64,000 nucleotides of DNA from Meghimatium bilineatum. Lineage: Eukaryota; Mollusca; Gastropoda; Stylommatophora; Philomycidae. A program made the translations under genes and the position numbers. Position 1 is the first letter of the stretch. Each line of letters starts with the position of its first letter. Location of the stretch: contig CM067312.1 of the NCBI GenBank assembly GCA_034231615.1, forward strand, positions 6,311,747 through 6,375,746, written 5' to 3'. This document shows, in pieces, positions 46,526 through 58,454 of this stretch. Below the pieces are notes generated by a model. That model did not search any database. It was not told the DNA's origin and was given only the letters and a program-made list of their open reading frames with translations.

Positions 46526-46702
46526 TTAGATTATACAGTTCTATATTCTATTATACAGTTCTATATTCTATTATACAGTTCTATATTCTATTATACAGTT
46601 CAATATTAGATTATACAGTTCAATATTAGATTATACAGTTCAATATTAGATTATACAGTTCTATATTTTATTATACAGTTCTATATTCTATTATACAGTT
46701 AA
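46526..46702. repeat. 20-bp tandem array, right part after the LINE insertion
   Basis: About nine copies of the same unit as at 41005-42473, in the same orientation. This shows that the array pre-dates the insertion. Confidence 0.97.
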
Positions 46703-46904
46703 ATATTATTCATTTATTATTGTCAGACTGTTTCTGGTCAACAACTGACTAGGTAGCTGAACACTTATGTTTCTAGTCAACTACTGACTCTAGCTGAACA
46801 CATATGTCTCTGGTCAACTACTATGTAGCTTATCACTTCTGGTTCAGGTCAACTACTGACTACAATCTAGCCTAGTACATGACCTACGTGAAGCACATGC
46901 CGGT

Positions 46905-47040
46905 GTGCTGTGCACTATCTTAGGTAACTCCGACTGTTCCCACAGTTTTCATTGGTAATTTATATATTCTTTGCTATTCATACTTTCGCCAGACAATGAG
47001 AAGCGCACTAATAATCAGATTGGCCTTCGCAGCAACTTAC
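46905..47040. mobile_element. Hairpin MITE, family 2, copy 4
   Basis: cgactgttcccacagttttc, attggtaatttatatattct, cgccagacaatgagaagcgc, taatcagattggcctt. The inner attggt/agacaat arms pair around the AT-rich centre. Confidence 0.45.
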
Positions 47041-47324
47041 AATTGGTTTTCACAGTCTTGTTTATCGCAGATCATGGTAAAAGGGTTGCCATATTGGCCA
47101 TTTTATTGCCTAATTTCTCAATTGTGGCCATTTATAAAGGTTTCTGGTCATTAATTTTATTTTGGTAATTTATGCCTTCTTGGCAATTTTTTGCTGTTTT
47201 TTAAATTAAAAAACACATCTACATTCTTATAATTTTCTTGTTTAAGATTGGCCACAAATTGTGTGGCCGGTTCTTCTGTGTATGTTAACCTAGCTATAAA
47301 CAATGTGTTTTCTTCTCCAGTATC

Positions 47325-47783
47325 TTGGTCCACAGCCACCTCAGGTCCTCTGCACCTGATTATTTTGGTACCGTTCGTTGCTCACTCGGTCGTTGCTACA
47401 CATGTCCTTATGTGGTTCAGATGCGCTCCATCTCATTTCCCAAGGCCATTTTCTCCATCGATGAGGCCTTTACATGTGAATCACGTAATGTTATTTACGT
47501 GATCATATGTAAACGCTGTGGTAAGCAATATATCGGTGAGACTGGCCTTAGACTGAGCGACCGCTTCTGTAACCACCTGCATGCTATCAAACACAGAACA
47601 CCCACTCATGTGGCCAATCACTTCAACGGCGACGGTCACCGTGGTGCCCTTGACATTCAGGTCACTCCCATCAGATCCTGCACCACCTATGATAGATCTA
47701 GGTACGCCCTAGAAAATCGTCTCATTTTCGAGTTGGGTACCATCAAGCCATTTGGACTCAATTCCGACCACTCTTTCGCTTAG
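47325..47783 (+). pseudogene. Penelope-like element fragment: GIY-YIG endonuclease
   Basis: An open segment ends at a stop at 47781-47783. Within it are the Cys cluster of Penelope-like C-terminal regions (C19, C24, C27), then VIYVIICKRCGKQYIGETG (the GIY-YIG core, with YIGET at residues 69-73), R80 in RLSDRF, the H-rich linker VANHFNGDGH and the catalytic Glu in ALENRLIFELG (about 130). This layout is that of the endonuclease of Penelope-like retroelements, which nicks DNA for target-primed reverse transcription. No reverse transcriptase is seen upstream (47000-47330 is not open), so this is a 5'-truncated copy. The endonuclease itself looks undamaged. Its 3' flank carries a hammerhead-like motif at 47977. 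Confidence 0.85.
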
Positions 47784-48060
47784 TTCTCGGTCGGATTGGT
47801 CTTTGTTGTTTTTATTCATTTTGTGCCGCCATTTACGTCATCGTTTTGTTCCTCTCGTTCTACCTGTATTATCGTCTTTGTGTACTTCCTGTTCGTATCC
47901 TTCCGGCATCATATTTCACTCGGACACGCATTCATTTCTACTTGTGGTATTTTATGTTTGTATGTTATGTGTGTATCTTGAAAAAGGCCTATTGGTCCGA
48001 AACTTCGACTTTGTCCTGTGTATTGTCATTTGTATGATTATATTCTGTGTTTAGTTTTGT
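47784..48060 (+). mobile_element. Probable 3' flank of the Penelope-like element
   Basis: A T/C-rich stretch follows the GIY-YIG stop and includes CTTGAAAAAGGCC...GGTCCGAAAC at 47977-48003. A similar T-rich stretch with a related motif occurs at 26880-27065. The end of the element is not defined. Confidence 0.4.
47977..48008 (+). ncRNA. Degenerate hammerhead-ribozyme-like motif
   Basis: CTTGAAAA, then a GGCC/GGTCC hairpin, then GAAAC. The hammerhead core needs CUGAUGA, a stem II hairpin and GAAA. Here the GAAAC part is intact but the CUGAUGA part is changed, so self-cleavage is not expected. Hammerhead motifs are known in Penelope-like elements, and this one lies about 200 bp after the endonuclease frame. 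Confidence 0.35.
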
Positions 48061-49391
48061 TGTATGTACCATATTTATTCATGTAAACATCCGTCAGTGA
48101 TAGTGTGTTAGTCGTCATCCAGTAGGACTCCATTACTTGTCTTCCACGTGAGTATTATTATAAATGTGGAATGAAGATTGCGTGTTACTACATACCAGGT
48201 ATTTGATACTACTTTTCGCGGTAGGTCTAAGCGGAAGTTTTGCTTCGGTAATAAGACATGACACAGGAAACAAGAAGAAAAGACATTTTCAGTGGCAGGA
48301 AAACGCACGAGATAATAGTTGGGAGTAGAATTTAACTGAAAATAGAGTTACCGCTAAGTGAAAAGTAGGATTTAAGATTTTACTGCGCACAAACTTGTAA
48401 GTATCCTCATTGCTGTCATGTCTAGAGAAAGCTGAGACTCAGAAAACCAGAACAAAAATGACGTGGACAGCACCATATATGTGTGATTGTATAATGAATG
48501 AACGCTGATAATCTTTCAGAGAGAGAGAGGTAAATACAAGATTATAGAAATGTGAAATTCTGGAAAATTCATCTTGTTTGTAGTAGGTTATGCACATATT
48601 GGAAATTGTCATTTTTTGGCTATTTTAAAAATTAACAATTATAGTTGTGGGTTTTTTTCGTCGGATGGTAAATTTAAAAAACCCACCCTGTACATGATGT
48701 GGCGAAAACAAGAGCATGCTGCTTTTATCACACAGCTACAAATTCCCCTCCCTGCAACTTCTTAACGGGAAACATGCAGTATTTGACTGTCCGAACACTC
48801 TGGCAACCCTGCCAAATAAACAAGATGGTTGATGTGATTTTTTGAAGCAAAACATATCTAACTTTGTATAAGTAAACTGACTTGAACTGGGATAAACTGA
48901 AGATCAGATGACACTAATTGTATGGGATCTAGAAGACGCATGTGAATACAAACAAAATATACAGTGCTATGATCGAGTCAGGACACATCTAACGGTGAAT
49001 GGAAATATCCGCTTCAACAATAAGTAAAGCACGCGAACATATATTTACCTGTCTAAAAAACTAGGGTTCTGAAGTACGTTTCACAACGCATGCCACTGTT
49101 TAGATGTCTATAATTACACCCCACTGCCACCTTGTCAGCAAAATGTCAAGAATTCAGTAACACTCTACCCCTTATGTACTTTTTTCAAAAACGTCCCTGC
49201 CCCTTCCTACACAATTTGTTAGCTGCAAAAGTTTGTAAATATAATTACATATTTATTTCTTATTTTTTAGAAATGTTTAAAATTCAGTTTTATTGGTATA
49301 ACAGCAGCATTGTTTACATCAACTTTTGTGAGCCTCCTTCCGGTCAGTAACTGTCACAGACCCCACCCCCTACTTATTGACGTAATTAATG
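48061..49391. other. Intronic sequence, no gene seen
   Basis: Includes caaattcccctccctgcaac and acttcttaacgggaaacatg near 48740, resembling caaaatccctccatacaact and ccttaacggtaagcaatcag near 32350, so an old dispersed repeat is shared. Confidence 0.45.
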
Positions 49392-49720
49392 GACATCTCC
49401 TTAGAAGAATGTAACTTGACAACAATTTCACATCAGCCCAATAGAAGAATGTAACTTGACAACAATTTCACATCAGCCCATTATAGACATGTAACTTGAC
49501 AATAATTTTACATCAGCCCATTAGAGGAATGTAACTTGACAACAATTTCACATCAGTCTATTAGAAGAATGTAACTTGACAACAATTTCACATCAGCCCA
49601 TTAGAAGAATGTAACTTGACAACAATTTCACATCAGCCCATTAGAAGAATGTAACTTGACAACAATTTCACATCAGCCCATTAGAAGAATGTAACTTGAC
49701 AACAATTTCACATCAGCCTG
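49392..49720. repeat. 39-bp tandem array, about eight copies
   Basis: ttagaagaatgtaacttgac then aacaatttcacatcagccca. Confidence 0.95.
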
Positions 49721-49956
49721 CAATCATCATCGTAAAAGGCAGCTACGGAGGTATCGGGGTCTAATATCTATAATAATATAGCCATTATTATCATAGGGTG
49801 TTTTTCCTTTACATATAGAACATTCTATGTGAAGTTTATTATCATTATGCCCTTATATAATTTTTAAATTAATTATTAATAACTGGTTTCAAGATTTCGT
49901 ATTTGTGGTGTCTAAAATAACAGGATACATAATAATATTCTAAATTAATATATGTA

Positions 49957-50131
49957 CAGTGCAATCCCTGTATAACGCATTCTTGTATAGCAAATTTCCC
50001 TTTGTAACAACACTTTTCAAAATCCCCAATTGTTATATTCTATACTGTTCGTACTGCATATAGCGAATTTCTGTTATTACATACATATTTCGCTGGTCCG
50101 GACCAAGTTGTTATAACGAGACTCCAATTTT
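49957..50131. mobile_element. pogo/Tigger-like DNA element remnant
   Basis: Begins TA|CAGTGCAATCCCTGTATAAC, of the CAGTNNAANCCNNTNTANC type found at pogo-like transposon ends, with further tataacg/tatagcg motifs inside. Internal sequence gttattacatacatatttcg and gttataacgagactcc recurs at 15186-15262. The matching right end is not visible. Confidence 0.35.
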
Positions 50132-51195
50132 TTTTATATACTTAATTTCACTGCTTTTGTTTGTTGTGTAATGGCACCCGCTCCCCTCCCAACTATTTAT
50201 TTATACTTACTGAATAAGTTTGTAAAGATTTAAATGCATCTTGACATTCCTATCTTTTCGATGAGTTCAGTGTAAACAATAACAGTCGTTACTACTGGTT
50301 ACCAGTTATTGATACTGTGCAATAAAAAGTTAAAACATAAAATGTTCTTAGAATCCACATGCACAAAAATTATCGATACACTAATGATTATTTCACATTG
50401 TCAATAATGATCAATGACATTAAACACTTTGTGGACACATAAGAAGAAAAAAGGTTGAAGACATTGTGGCAACATGCTTAGTGAATAGCAAGAGAGGTGA
50501 GGGAAGATTAGAGAGAAGATTCTTGACAACCTAGCATTGTGGTAGAGAACATCCGGTATCAGAAATGATTGACAGCACACCAAATAGAAGTCTGTGGAAA
50601 GACTTGATAACCAACGCCACACGGCATTGATCATAACAAGAAGAATGAGTCATAAAATAGTTAACGACCGTAAGTGAAATCTAGAAAAGATCGAATAATT
50701 CTAACACAGATTAAAAGAAAAGTGCCGATGCCAGAAAATGGCAATTACTGGATAATTTTCTGTTACAAAATCTTGGGAAAATATAAATTCAAGTCCGCAG
50801 GCGTATTCTCAGTAAAGGAGAGGGGGGGGGGGGAATTATCTAAAGAAATGGTGTCATTCGACCATTTTCACCCGTAATTCGCTCATTTTTTATATTTCTG
50901 ATTTTATATTGTAATAAATTGTTTGGGGGGGGGGGGGCATTTACTCGTCATTTGGCTAAGGGCCAAGTCCCTAGTTCTGACAGTCATTAAAAGTCTAAAA
51001 GTTATAAGTCATAAAAATTACAAAAGTCTTAGTCTAAAAGCCCCCCCCCCTCCTCTTATCTACTAACTTAATAATATTACATTAACATAATGAGTGCGAA
51101 CATCGTTATTGAGATGCTATATCCACTTAAAGTTTGAAGACAATTATGAAAATAAAAACATACTATGAAAAGCTATTGTTTAATTCCAAATTCAA
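50132..51195. other. Intronic sequence with G and C homopolymers
   Basis: G runs at about 50822 and 50930 and a C run at about 51042. No coding potential seen. Confidence 0.5.
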
Positions 51196-51458
51196 ATAGA
51201 CATTTTTCGAATCATTCATTGTTTATAGATAAATTTACATTTTTCGAATCATTCATTGTTTATAGATAAATTTACATTTTTCGAATCATTCATTGTTTAT
51301 AGATAAATTTACACTTTTCGAATCATTCATTGTTTATAGATAAATTTACATTTTTCGAATCATTCATTGTTTATAGATAAATTTACATTTTTCGAATCAT
51401 TCATTGTTTATAGATAAATTTACATTTTTCGAATCATTCATTGTTTATAGATAAATTT
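51196..51458. repeat. 37-bp tandem array, seven copies
   Basis: tttttcgaatcattcattgt then ttatagataaatttaca, nearly identical. Confidence 0.95.
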
Positions 51459-51734
51459 CAAGATTTGCTCGTTACTATTCTGTGCATCAATTATCTACAC
51501 ACAACGTTTAAATTTTGTGTTTATTTACCTTAGTCATTGCTTGCGAAATACATATCATGTCACATTGTTTATAGTATGTCACATTGTGACTATTCATTAC
51601 TCGCTTCTGATTCCTGTGACACACGTGAAAAAAGTTATTGCATAAAATTGACAATTTAGATTTAGCAACAAGAGGAGATAACCAGAAATTCAATAGTTTA
51701 AAATGCTGATAAATGCTGAGTTAAAACCCCTTTT

Positions 51735-52012
51735 TCCGCGTTCTGTAGAAACCTTCGCTTGTTCTCACATTAATATGATTTAGTCTGGAGAACGGAATGG
51801 GTTGTATGATGGTTTACAGATTAGCTGCGATATCTACGCCCTTCCACCTTACAAATCCTACTACAGCATGGCTCCTGGTTCACTTTGATCATAATGATGG
51901 GACAATCAATTCCATATTCAAGTTTGAATAGTTGCCTCTAACGACATGCATGGAAAGTAATCAGTCTTGCTCTTCTTTACTCCTCTTTCTGTCCACGGAA
52001 ATACGGGCGTGA
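51735..52012 (-). mobile_element. CGCCCG-type SINE, inverted decayed copy
   Basis: Shared segments in reverse order: cgcgttctgtag, gtctggagaacggaatgg, ttagctgcgatatctacgcc, gcctctaacgacatgcatgg, tctttactcctctttctg. Several indels. Confidence 0.55.
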
Positions 52013-52362
52013 TATTGATCTGAATTACTATGATGAAATCAAACCATATATTTGCAACATGCCTAGAGATTCCGACAATGTCTCCTCAGGAGTTGAACAC
52101 TGTCCAGCTAGAGAGTTCAGCGTTGTCCAGTTAGGGGCATATCACAATGTAGTCATATTGTGTGACACTTCTTCTCCGTCTTCGTTCTCTAGACTAAGTC
52201 AGACATTGATATGAATTTCTTCTCATTCCTTAGCTTTTCTTCTTGCGGTGTCGTACACTGAAAAGTTAGCAATCTGGAACCATAAAAAGTTCATTTACAC
52301 TCCGCCCCCCTCCCCCAATCAAAATAAATGGCAAAGAAACATCGTCCTGGATACACATTTAG

Positions 52363-54676
52363 TAATATCGTGTAACAGAATATTTCTATCCAACTATTGT
52401 TGAACAATATCGTGTAACAGAATATTTCTATCCAACTATTGTTGAACAATATCGTGTAACAGAATATTTCTATCCAACTATTGTTGAACAATATCGTGTA
52501 ACAGAATATTTCTATCCAACTATTGTTGAACAATATCGTGTAACAGAATATTTCTATCCAACTATTGTTGAACAATATCGTGTAACAGAATATTTCTATC
52601 CAACTATTGTTGAACAATATCGTGTAACAGAATATTTCTATCCAACTATTGTTGAACAATATCGTGTAACAGAATATTTCTATCCAACTATTGTTGAACA
52701 ATATCGTGTAACAGAATATTTCTATCCAACTATTGTTGAACAATATCGTGTAACAGAATATTTCTATCCAACTATTGTTGAACAATATCGTGTAACAGAA
52801 TATTTCTATCCAACTATTGTTGAACAATATCGTGTAACAGAATATTTCTATCCAACTATTGTTGAACAATATCGTGTAACAGAATATTTCTATCCAACTA
52901 TTGTTGAACAATATCGTGTAACAGAATATTTCTATCCAACTATTGTTGAACAATATCGTGTAACAGAATATTTCTATCCAACTATTGTTGAACAATATCG
53001 TGTAACAGAATATTTCTATCCAACTATTGTTGAACAATATCGTGTAACAGAATATTTCTATCCAACTATTGTTGAACAATATCGTGTAACAGAATATTTC
53101 TATCCAACTATTGTTGAACAATATCGTGTAACAGAATATTTCTATCCAACTATTGTTGAACAATATCGTGTAACAGAATATTTATATCCAACTATTGTTG
53201 AACAATATCGTGTAACAGAATATTTCTATCCAACTATTGTTGAACAATATCGTGTAACAGAATATTTCTATCCAACTATTGTTGAATAATATCGTGTAAC
53301 AGAATATTTCTATCCAACTATTGTTGAACAATATCGTGTAACAGAATATTTCTATCCAACTATTGTTGAACAATATCGTGTAACAGAATATTTCTATCCA
53401 ACTATTGTTGAACAATATCGTGTAACAGAATATTTCTATCCAACTATTGTTGAACAATATCGTGTAACAGAATATTTCTATCCAACTATTGTTGAACAAT
53501 ATCGTGTAACAGAATATTTCTATCCAACTATTGTTGAATAATATCGTGTAACAGAATATTTCTATCCAACTATTGTTGAACAATATCGTGTAACAGAATA
53601 TTTCTATCCAACTATTGTTGAACAATATCGTGTAACAGAATATTTCTATCCAACTATTGTTGAACAATATCGTGTAACAGAATATTTCTATCCAACTATT
53701 GTTGAACAATATCGTGTAACAGAATATTTCTATCCAACTATTGTTGAACAATATCGTGTAACAGAATATTTCTATCCAACTATTGTTGAACAATATCGTG
53801 TAACAGAATATTTCTATCCAACTATTGTTGAACAATATCGTGTAACAGAATATTTCTATCCAACTATTGTTGAACAATATCGTGTAACAGAATATTTCTA
53901 TCCAACTATTGTTGAACAATATCGTGTAACAGAATATTTCTATCCAACTATTGTTGAACAATATCGTGTAACAGAATATTTCTATCCAACTATTGTTGAA
54001 CAATATCGTGTAACAGAATATTTCTATCCAACTATTGTTGAACAATATCGTGTAACAGAATATTTCTATCCAACTATTGTTGAACAATATCGTGTAACAG
54101 AATATTTCTATCCAACTATTGTTGAATAATATCGTGTAACAGAATATTTCTATCCAACTATTGTTGAACAATATCGTGTAACAGAATATTTCTATCCAAC
54201 TATTGTTGAACAATATCGTGTAACAGAATATTTCTATCCAACTATTGTTGAACAATATCGTGTAACAGAATATTTCTATCCAACTATTGTTGAACAATAT
54301 CGTGTAACAGAATATTTCTATCCAACTATTGTTGAACAATATCGTGTAACAGAATATTTCTATCCAACTATTGTTGAACAATATCGTGTAACAGAATATT
54401 TCTATCCAACTATTGTTGAACAATATCGTGTAACAGAATATTTCTATCCAACTATTGTTGAATAATATCGTGTAACAGAATATTTCTATCCAACTATTGT
54501 TGAACAATATCGTGTAACAGAATATTTCTATCCAACTATTGTTGAACAATATCGTGTAACAGAATATTTCTATCCAACTATTGTTGAACAATATCGTGTA
54601 ACAGAATATTTCTATCCAACTATTGTTGAATAATATCGTGTAACAGAATATTTCTATCCAACTATTGTTGAATAAA
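52363..54676. repeat. 42-bp tandem array, about 55 near-identical copies
   Basis: aatatcgtgtaacagaatat, ttctatccaactattgttga, ac. Only two kinds of change are visible: GAATAAT for GAACAAT at six units, and one TTTATATCC at about 53182. The 42-bp unit gives a 14-residue peptide repeat on the minus strand (NSWIEIFCYTILFN), but both long frames end in random sequence and there is no gene signal. Confidence 0.98.
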
Positions 54677-54689
54677 ATGAATAAAATAT

Positions 54690-55080
54690 ATTGGAGAAAA
54701 CTCATCAGCGATGTGCCTTCACATCGAAGGTTGGCTACAGTGAATTACCAACATCCTCTGTCTTCGGCCATGGTTGTGCACACTGACAGACTGTGTCCTT
54801 TCCACCGTATGCCGTTTTCTTCCCTCCGCCAGTCACTTGCATACACATCCCCCATTCAAGTCATCCTTCAAATAATGTCTTTTAAAATGTTCAAAATATT
54901 ATTTTTATTTACTTTAATATTTGTTTATATACACAATGTTGTCAGAACCTTCTTTGTTCTTCTTCTTTTCCAGAAAATTCGCTCCATTTCTCTATATCCT
55001 CACATCTCAAATGAATCAATTCTATCTTCTATCTGTCTGCTCATTATTTATGTTTCAGAGCCATACATTACTATATAGTA
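54690..55080 (-). pseudogene. RTE-like LINE C-terminal fragment, strongly decayed
   Basis: Collinear with the two copies at 18327 and 31010 (tcgaaggttgg, catcctctgtct, ctgacagactg, then a T-rich stretch matching the basic linker). It starts almost directly where the 42-bp array ends. The open frame on the plus strand here is only the reverse side of this fragment. Confidence 0.55.
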
Positions 55081-55119
55081 CATTTGTCATGTTATAATTC
55101 TCATGTTTAGTTTGTCTGT

Positions 55120-55400
55120 CGCCCGCGTGTTGCCGGAGCCCGAAAAGGGAGCAATGAATAGCAACACTGTTTACCTTCCACACATGTCGTAAAAGGCGAC
55201 TAAGGAGGTTATGGGATGGAGTTGGCTGTCCCATCCCATATAGGGTAAGTGACTTAAAGCGATGCTGAAGTCGGATGTGTCAGACCGAAAGGCGCAGATA
55301 TCGTGGCAATGCTGTAAACCATGACACAACGCATTAGGTTCTCCGGACTAAATCCTGCTAATCTGCTGAAGTTTGAGAACGAACGCAGAAGAAGAAGAAG
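55120..55400 (+). mobile_element. CGCCCG-type SINE, full copy with target-site duplication
   Basis: It starts CGCCCGCGTGTTGCCGGAGC and ends GAGAACGAACGC followed by (AGA)n. The word agtttgtctgt occurs on both sides (55109-55119 and 55399-55409), consistent with a target-site duplication. The same sequence recurs at 4143-4386 and, inverted, at 32860-33125 and 51735-52012. No clear tRNA-type promoter is visible at its head, so it may be a deletion derivative of a LINE. The GAA-rich 3' end resembles that of the LINE at 42474-46525. Confidence 0.75.
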
Positions 55401-55528
55401 TTTGTCTGTGATTTCTTCATGTCACTGGAAAGTAATTTCAGAACTAGAAAACTAATGTACATGTTTTTTTGGAATATTCAAGTCAAGAGAGAAATTTACT
55501 CAACATTTATAAATAAAACCTAGAGATA

Positions 55529-56873
55529 GACACGAACAGATTACTACAGTAGTGATATACAAGAACAGATTACTAAAGTAGTGATATACAAGAACAGATT
55601 ACTAAAGTAGTGATATACAAGAACAGATTACTAAAGTAGTGATATACAAGAACAGATTACTAAAGTAGTGATATACAAGAACAGATTACTAAAGTAGTGA
55701 TATACAAGAACAGATTACTACAGTAGAGATATACAAGAAATTACTAAAGTAGAGATATACAAGAGATTACTAAAGTAGAGATATACAAGAGATTACTAAA
55801 GTAGTGATATACAAGAGATTACTAAAGTAGTGATATACAAGAACAGATTACTAAAGTAGTGATATACAAGAACAGATTACTAAAGTAGTGATATACAAGA
55901 ACAGATTACTAAAGTAGTGATATACAAGAACAGATTACTAAAGTAGTGATATACAAGAACAGATTACTACAGTAGAGATATACAAGAAATTACTAAAGTA
56001 GAGATATACAAGAGATTACTAAAGTAGAGATATACAAGAACAGATTACTAAAGTAGTGATATACAAGAACAGATTACTAAAGTAGTGATATACAAGAACA
56101 GATTACTAAAGTAGTGATATACAAGAACAGATTACTAAAGTAGTGATATACAAGAACAGATTACTACAGTAGAGATATACAAGAAATTACTATAGTAGAG
56201 ATATACAAGAGATTACTAAAGTAGAGATATACAAGAGATTACTAAAGTAGTGATATACAAGAACAGATTACTACAGTAGAGATATACAAGAGATTACTAA
56301 AGTAGAGATATACAAGAACAGATTACTAAAGTAGAGATATACAAGAACAGATTACTAAAGTAGTGATATACAAGAACAGATTACTAAAGTAGTGATATAC
56401 AAGAACAGATTACTAAAGTAGTGATATACAAGAACAGATTACTAAAGTAGTGATATACAAGAACAGATTACTAAAGTAGTGATATACAAGAACAGATTAC
56501 TAAAGTAGTGATATACAAGAACAGATTACTAAAGTAGTGATATACAAGAACAGATTACTACAGTAGAGATATACAAGAAATTACTAAAGTAGAGATATAC
56601 AAGAGATTACTAAAGTAGAGATATACAAGAGATTACTAAAGTAGTGATATACAAGAACAGATTACTACTGTAGAGATATACAAGAGATTACTAAAGTAGA
56701 GATATACAAGAACAGATTACTAAAGTAGTGATATACAAGAACAGATTACTAAAGTAGTGATATACAAGAACAGATTACTAAAGTAGTGATATACAAGAAC
56801 AGATTACTAAAGTAGTGATATACAAGAACAGATTACTACAGTAGAGATAGACAAGAACAGATTACTACAGTGC
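55529..56873. repeat. 29-bp tandem array with shortened 26-bp units
   Basis: actaaagtagtgatatacaa then gaacagatt. Runs of the 29-bp form are separated by blocks with acagtagagatatacaagaa and short agagatt units, so a higher-order pattern of several hundred bp repeats. Confidence 0.96.
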
Positions 56874-57122
56874 GTCAGCTTCTCAGTACAACAAGTTTTG
56901 GGGAACACAAGATGACCTAAAACAAACCGCTCTATTCGTAAACAATATTGGCCTTGATGTTGAACAATTTATTACAGAAGTTGTTTAGTAGCATAGACGC
57001 ATCATCAATTTTTGTGTAGTATGGGTATTGAAATGTCATCAAATGTCGTGCAACATCGGTAGAGAAGCTGTCAGCAGTTGTTGTGTGTAGTATTGGTATA
57101 GAAGCGTCATCAATTGTGTAGT

Positions 57123-57675
57123 ATCAGGAGCTGTCATGATGTCAGTACTGTCATGATGCCAGTATTGTCATGATGTCAGTAGTGGCATGATGTCAGTACT
57201 GTCATGATGTCAGTAGTGTCATGATGTCAGTAGTGTCATGATGTCAGTAGTGTCATGATGTCAGTAGTGTCATGATGTCCGTAGTGTCATGATGTCAGTA
57301 GTGTCATGATGTCAGTAGTGTAATGATGTCAGTAGTGTCATGATGTCAGTACTGTCATGATGTCAGTAGTGTCATGATGTCAGTAGTGTCATGATGTCAG
57401 TACTGTCATGATGTCAGTAGTGTCCTGATGTCGGTACTGTCATGATGTCAGTACTGTCATGATGTCAGTAGTGTCCTGATGTCAGTACTGTCATGATGTC
57501 AGTACTGTCATGATGTCAGTAGTGTCCTGATGTCAGTACTGTCATGATGTCAGTAGTGTCATGATGTCAGTACTGTCATGATGTCAGTAGTGTCCTGATG
57601 TCAGTACTGTCATGATGTCAGTACTGTCATGATGTCAGTACTGTCATGATGTCAGTACTGTCATGTCAGTAGTGT
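57123..57675. repeat. 17-bp tandem array, about 32 copies
   Basis: tcatgatgtcagtagtg and tcatgatgtcagtactg forms with a minor tcctgatg variant. Confidence 0.95.
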
Positions 57676-57756
57676 CAACGAAAATAGAGATAATATTGTT
57701 TTGCTATTGGTAGACAAGTTGATCATCTAAAATACTTGGGTCACGGGGCATACAAA

Positions 57757-58190
57757 AATGGACCGCTGTATCATTAAACATTTAATATGGACAAAAGACT
57801 TGAGCCCATGGACCGCTGTATCATTAAACATCTAATATGGACAAAAGACTTGAGCCCATGGACCGCTGTATCATTAAACATCTAATATGGACAAACGACT
57901 TGAGCCCATGGACCGCTGTATCATTAAACATCTAATATGGACAAAAGACTTGAGCCCATGGACCGCTGTATCATTAAACATCTAATATGGACACAAGGCT
58001 TGAGCCCATGGACCACTGTATCATTAAACATCTAATATGGACAAATGACTTGAGCCCATGGACCGCTGTATCATTAAACATCTAATATGGACAAACGACT
58101 TGAGCCCATGGACCGCTGTATCATTAAACATCTAATATGGACAAAAGACTTGAGCCCATGGACCTCTGTGTCATGAACCATCCAATATTC
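57757..58190. repeat. 50-bp tandem array, about eight copies
   Basis: catggaccgctgtatcatta, aacatctaatatggacaaaa, gacttgagcc, with few changes. Confidence 0.95.
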
Positions 58191-58454
58191 CTGTTTAGTT
58201 TGTTTATTTCGATCGCCAGCTTTTACGAGCGATATAGCTCCTATGTACTATATTAACTTGGACATCACCATCAAGAGTGCCTTGTAGAAACAAGAAGTTT
58301 GTTTGTGCTAAGCAGTATGCATACGTCCGACTTTTGTTGTGACGTCGCTTAACACACAGGTCGTGGTGACAATATTACCTAAACTGCAAGCTCCATTATT
58401 GTTTCCGTGATCACAAGCAATGGTACAACCAAACTTGACTATCCTCCGCGGTTT

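Noticed and set aside
52291..54705. Two minus-strand frames of 290 and 507 codons with a hydrophobic 14-residue repeat
   Set aside because: The 42-bp unit is a multiple of three, which keeps the frame open. There is no signal peptide, splice site or non-repeat domain.
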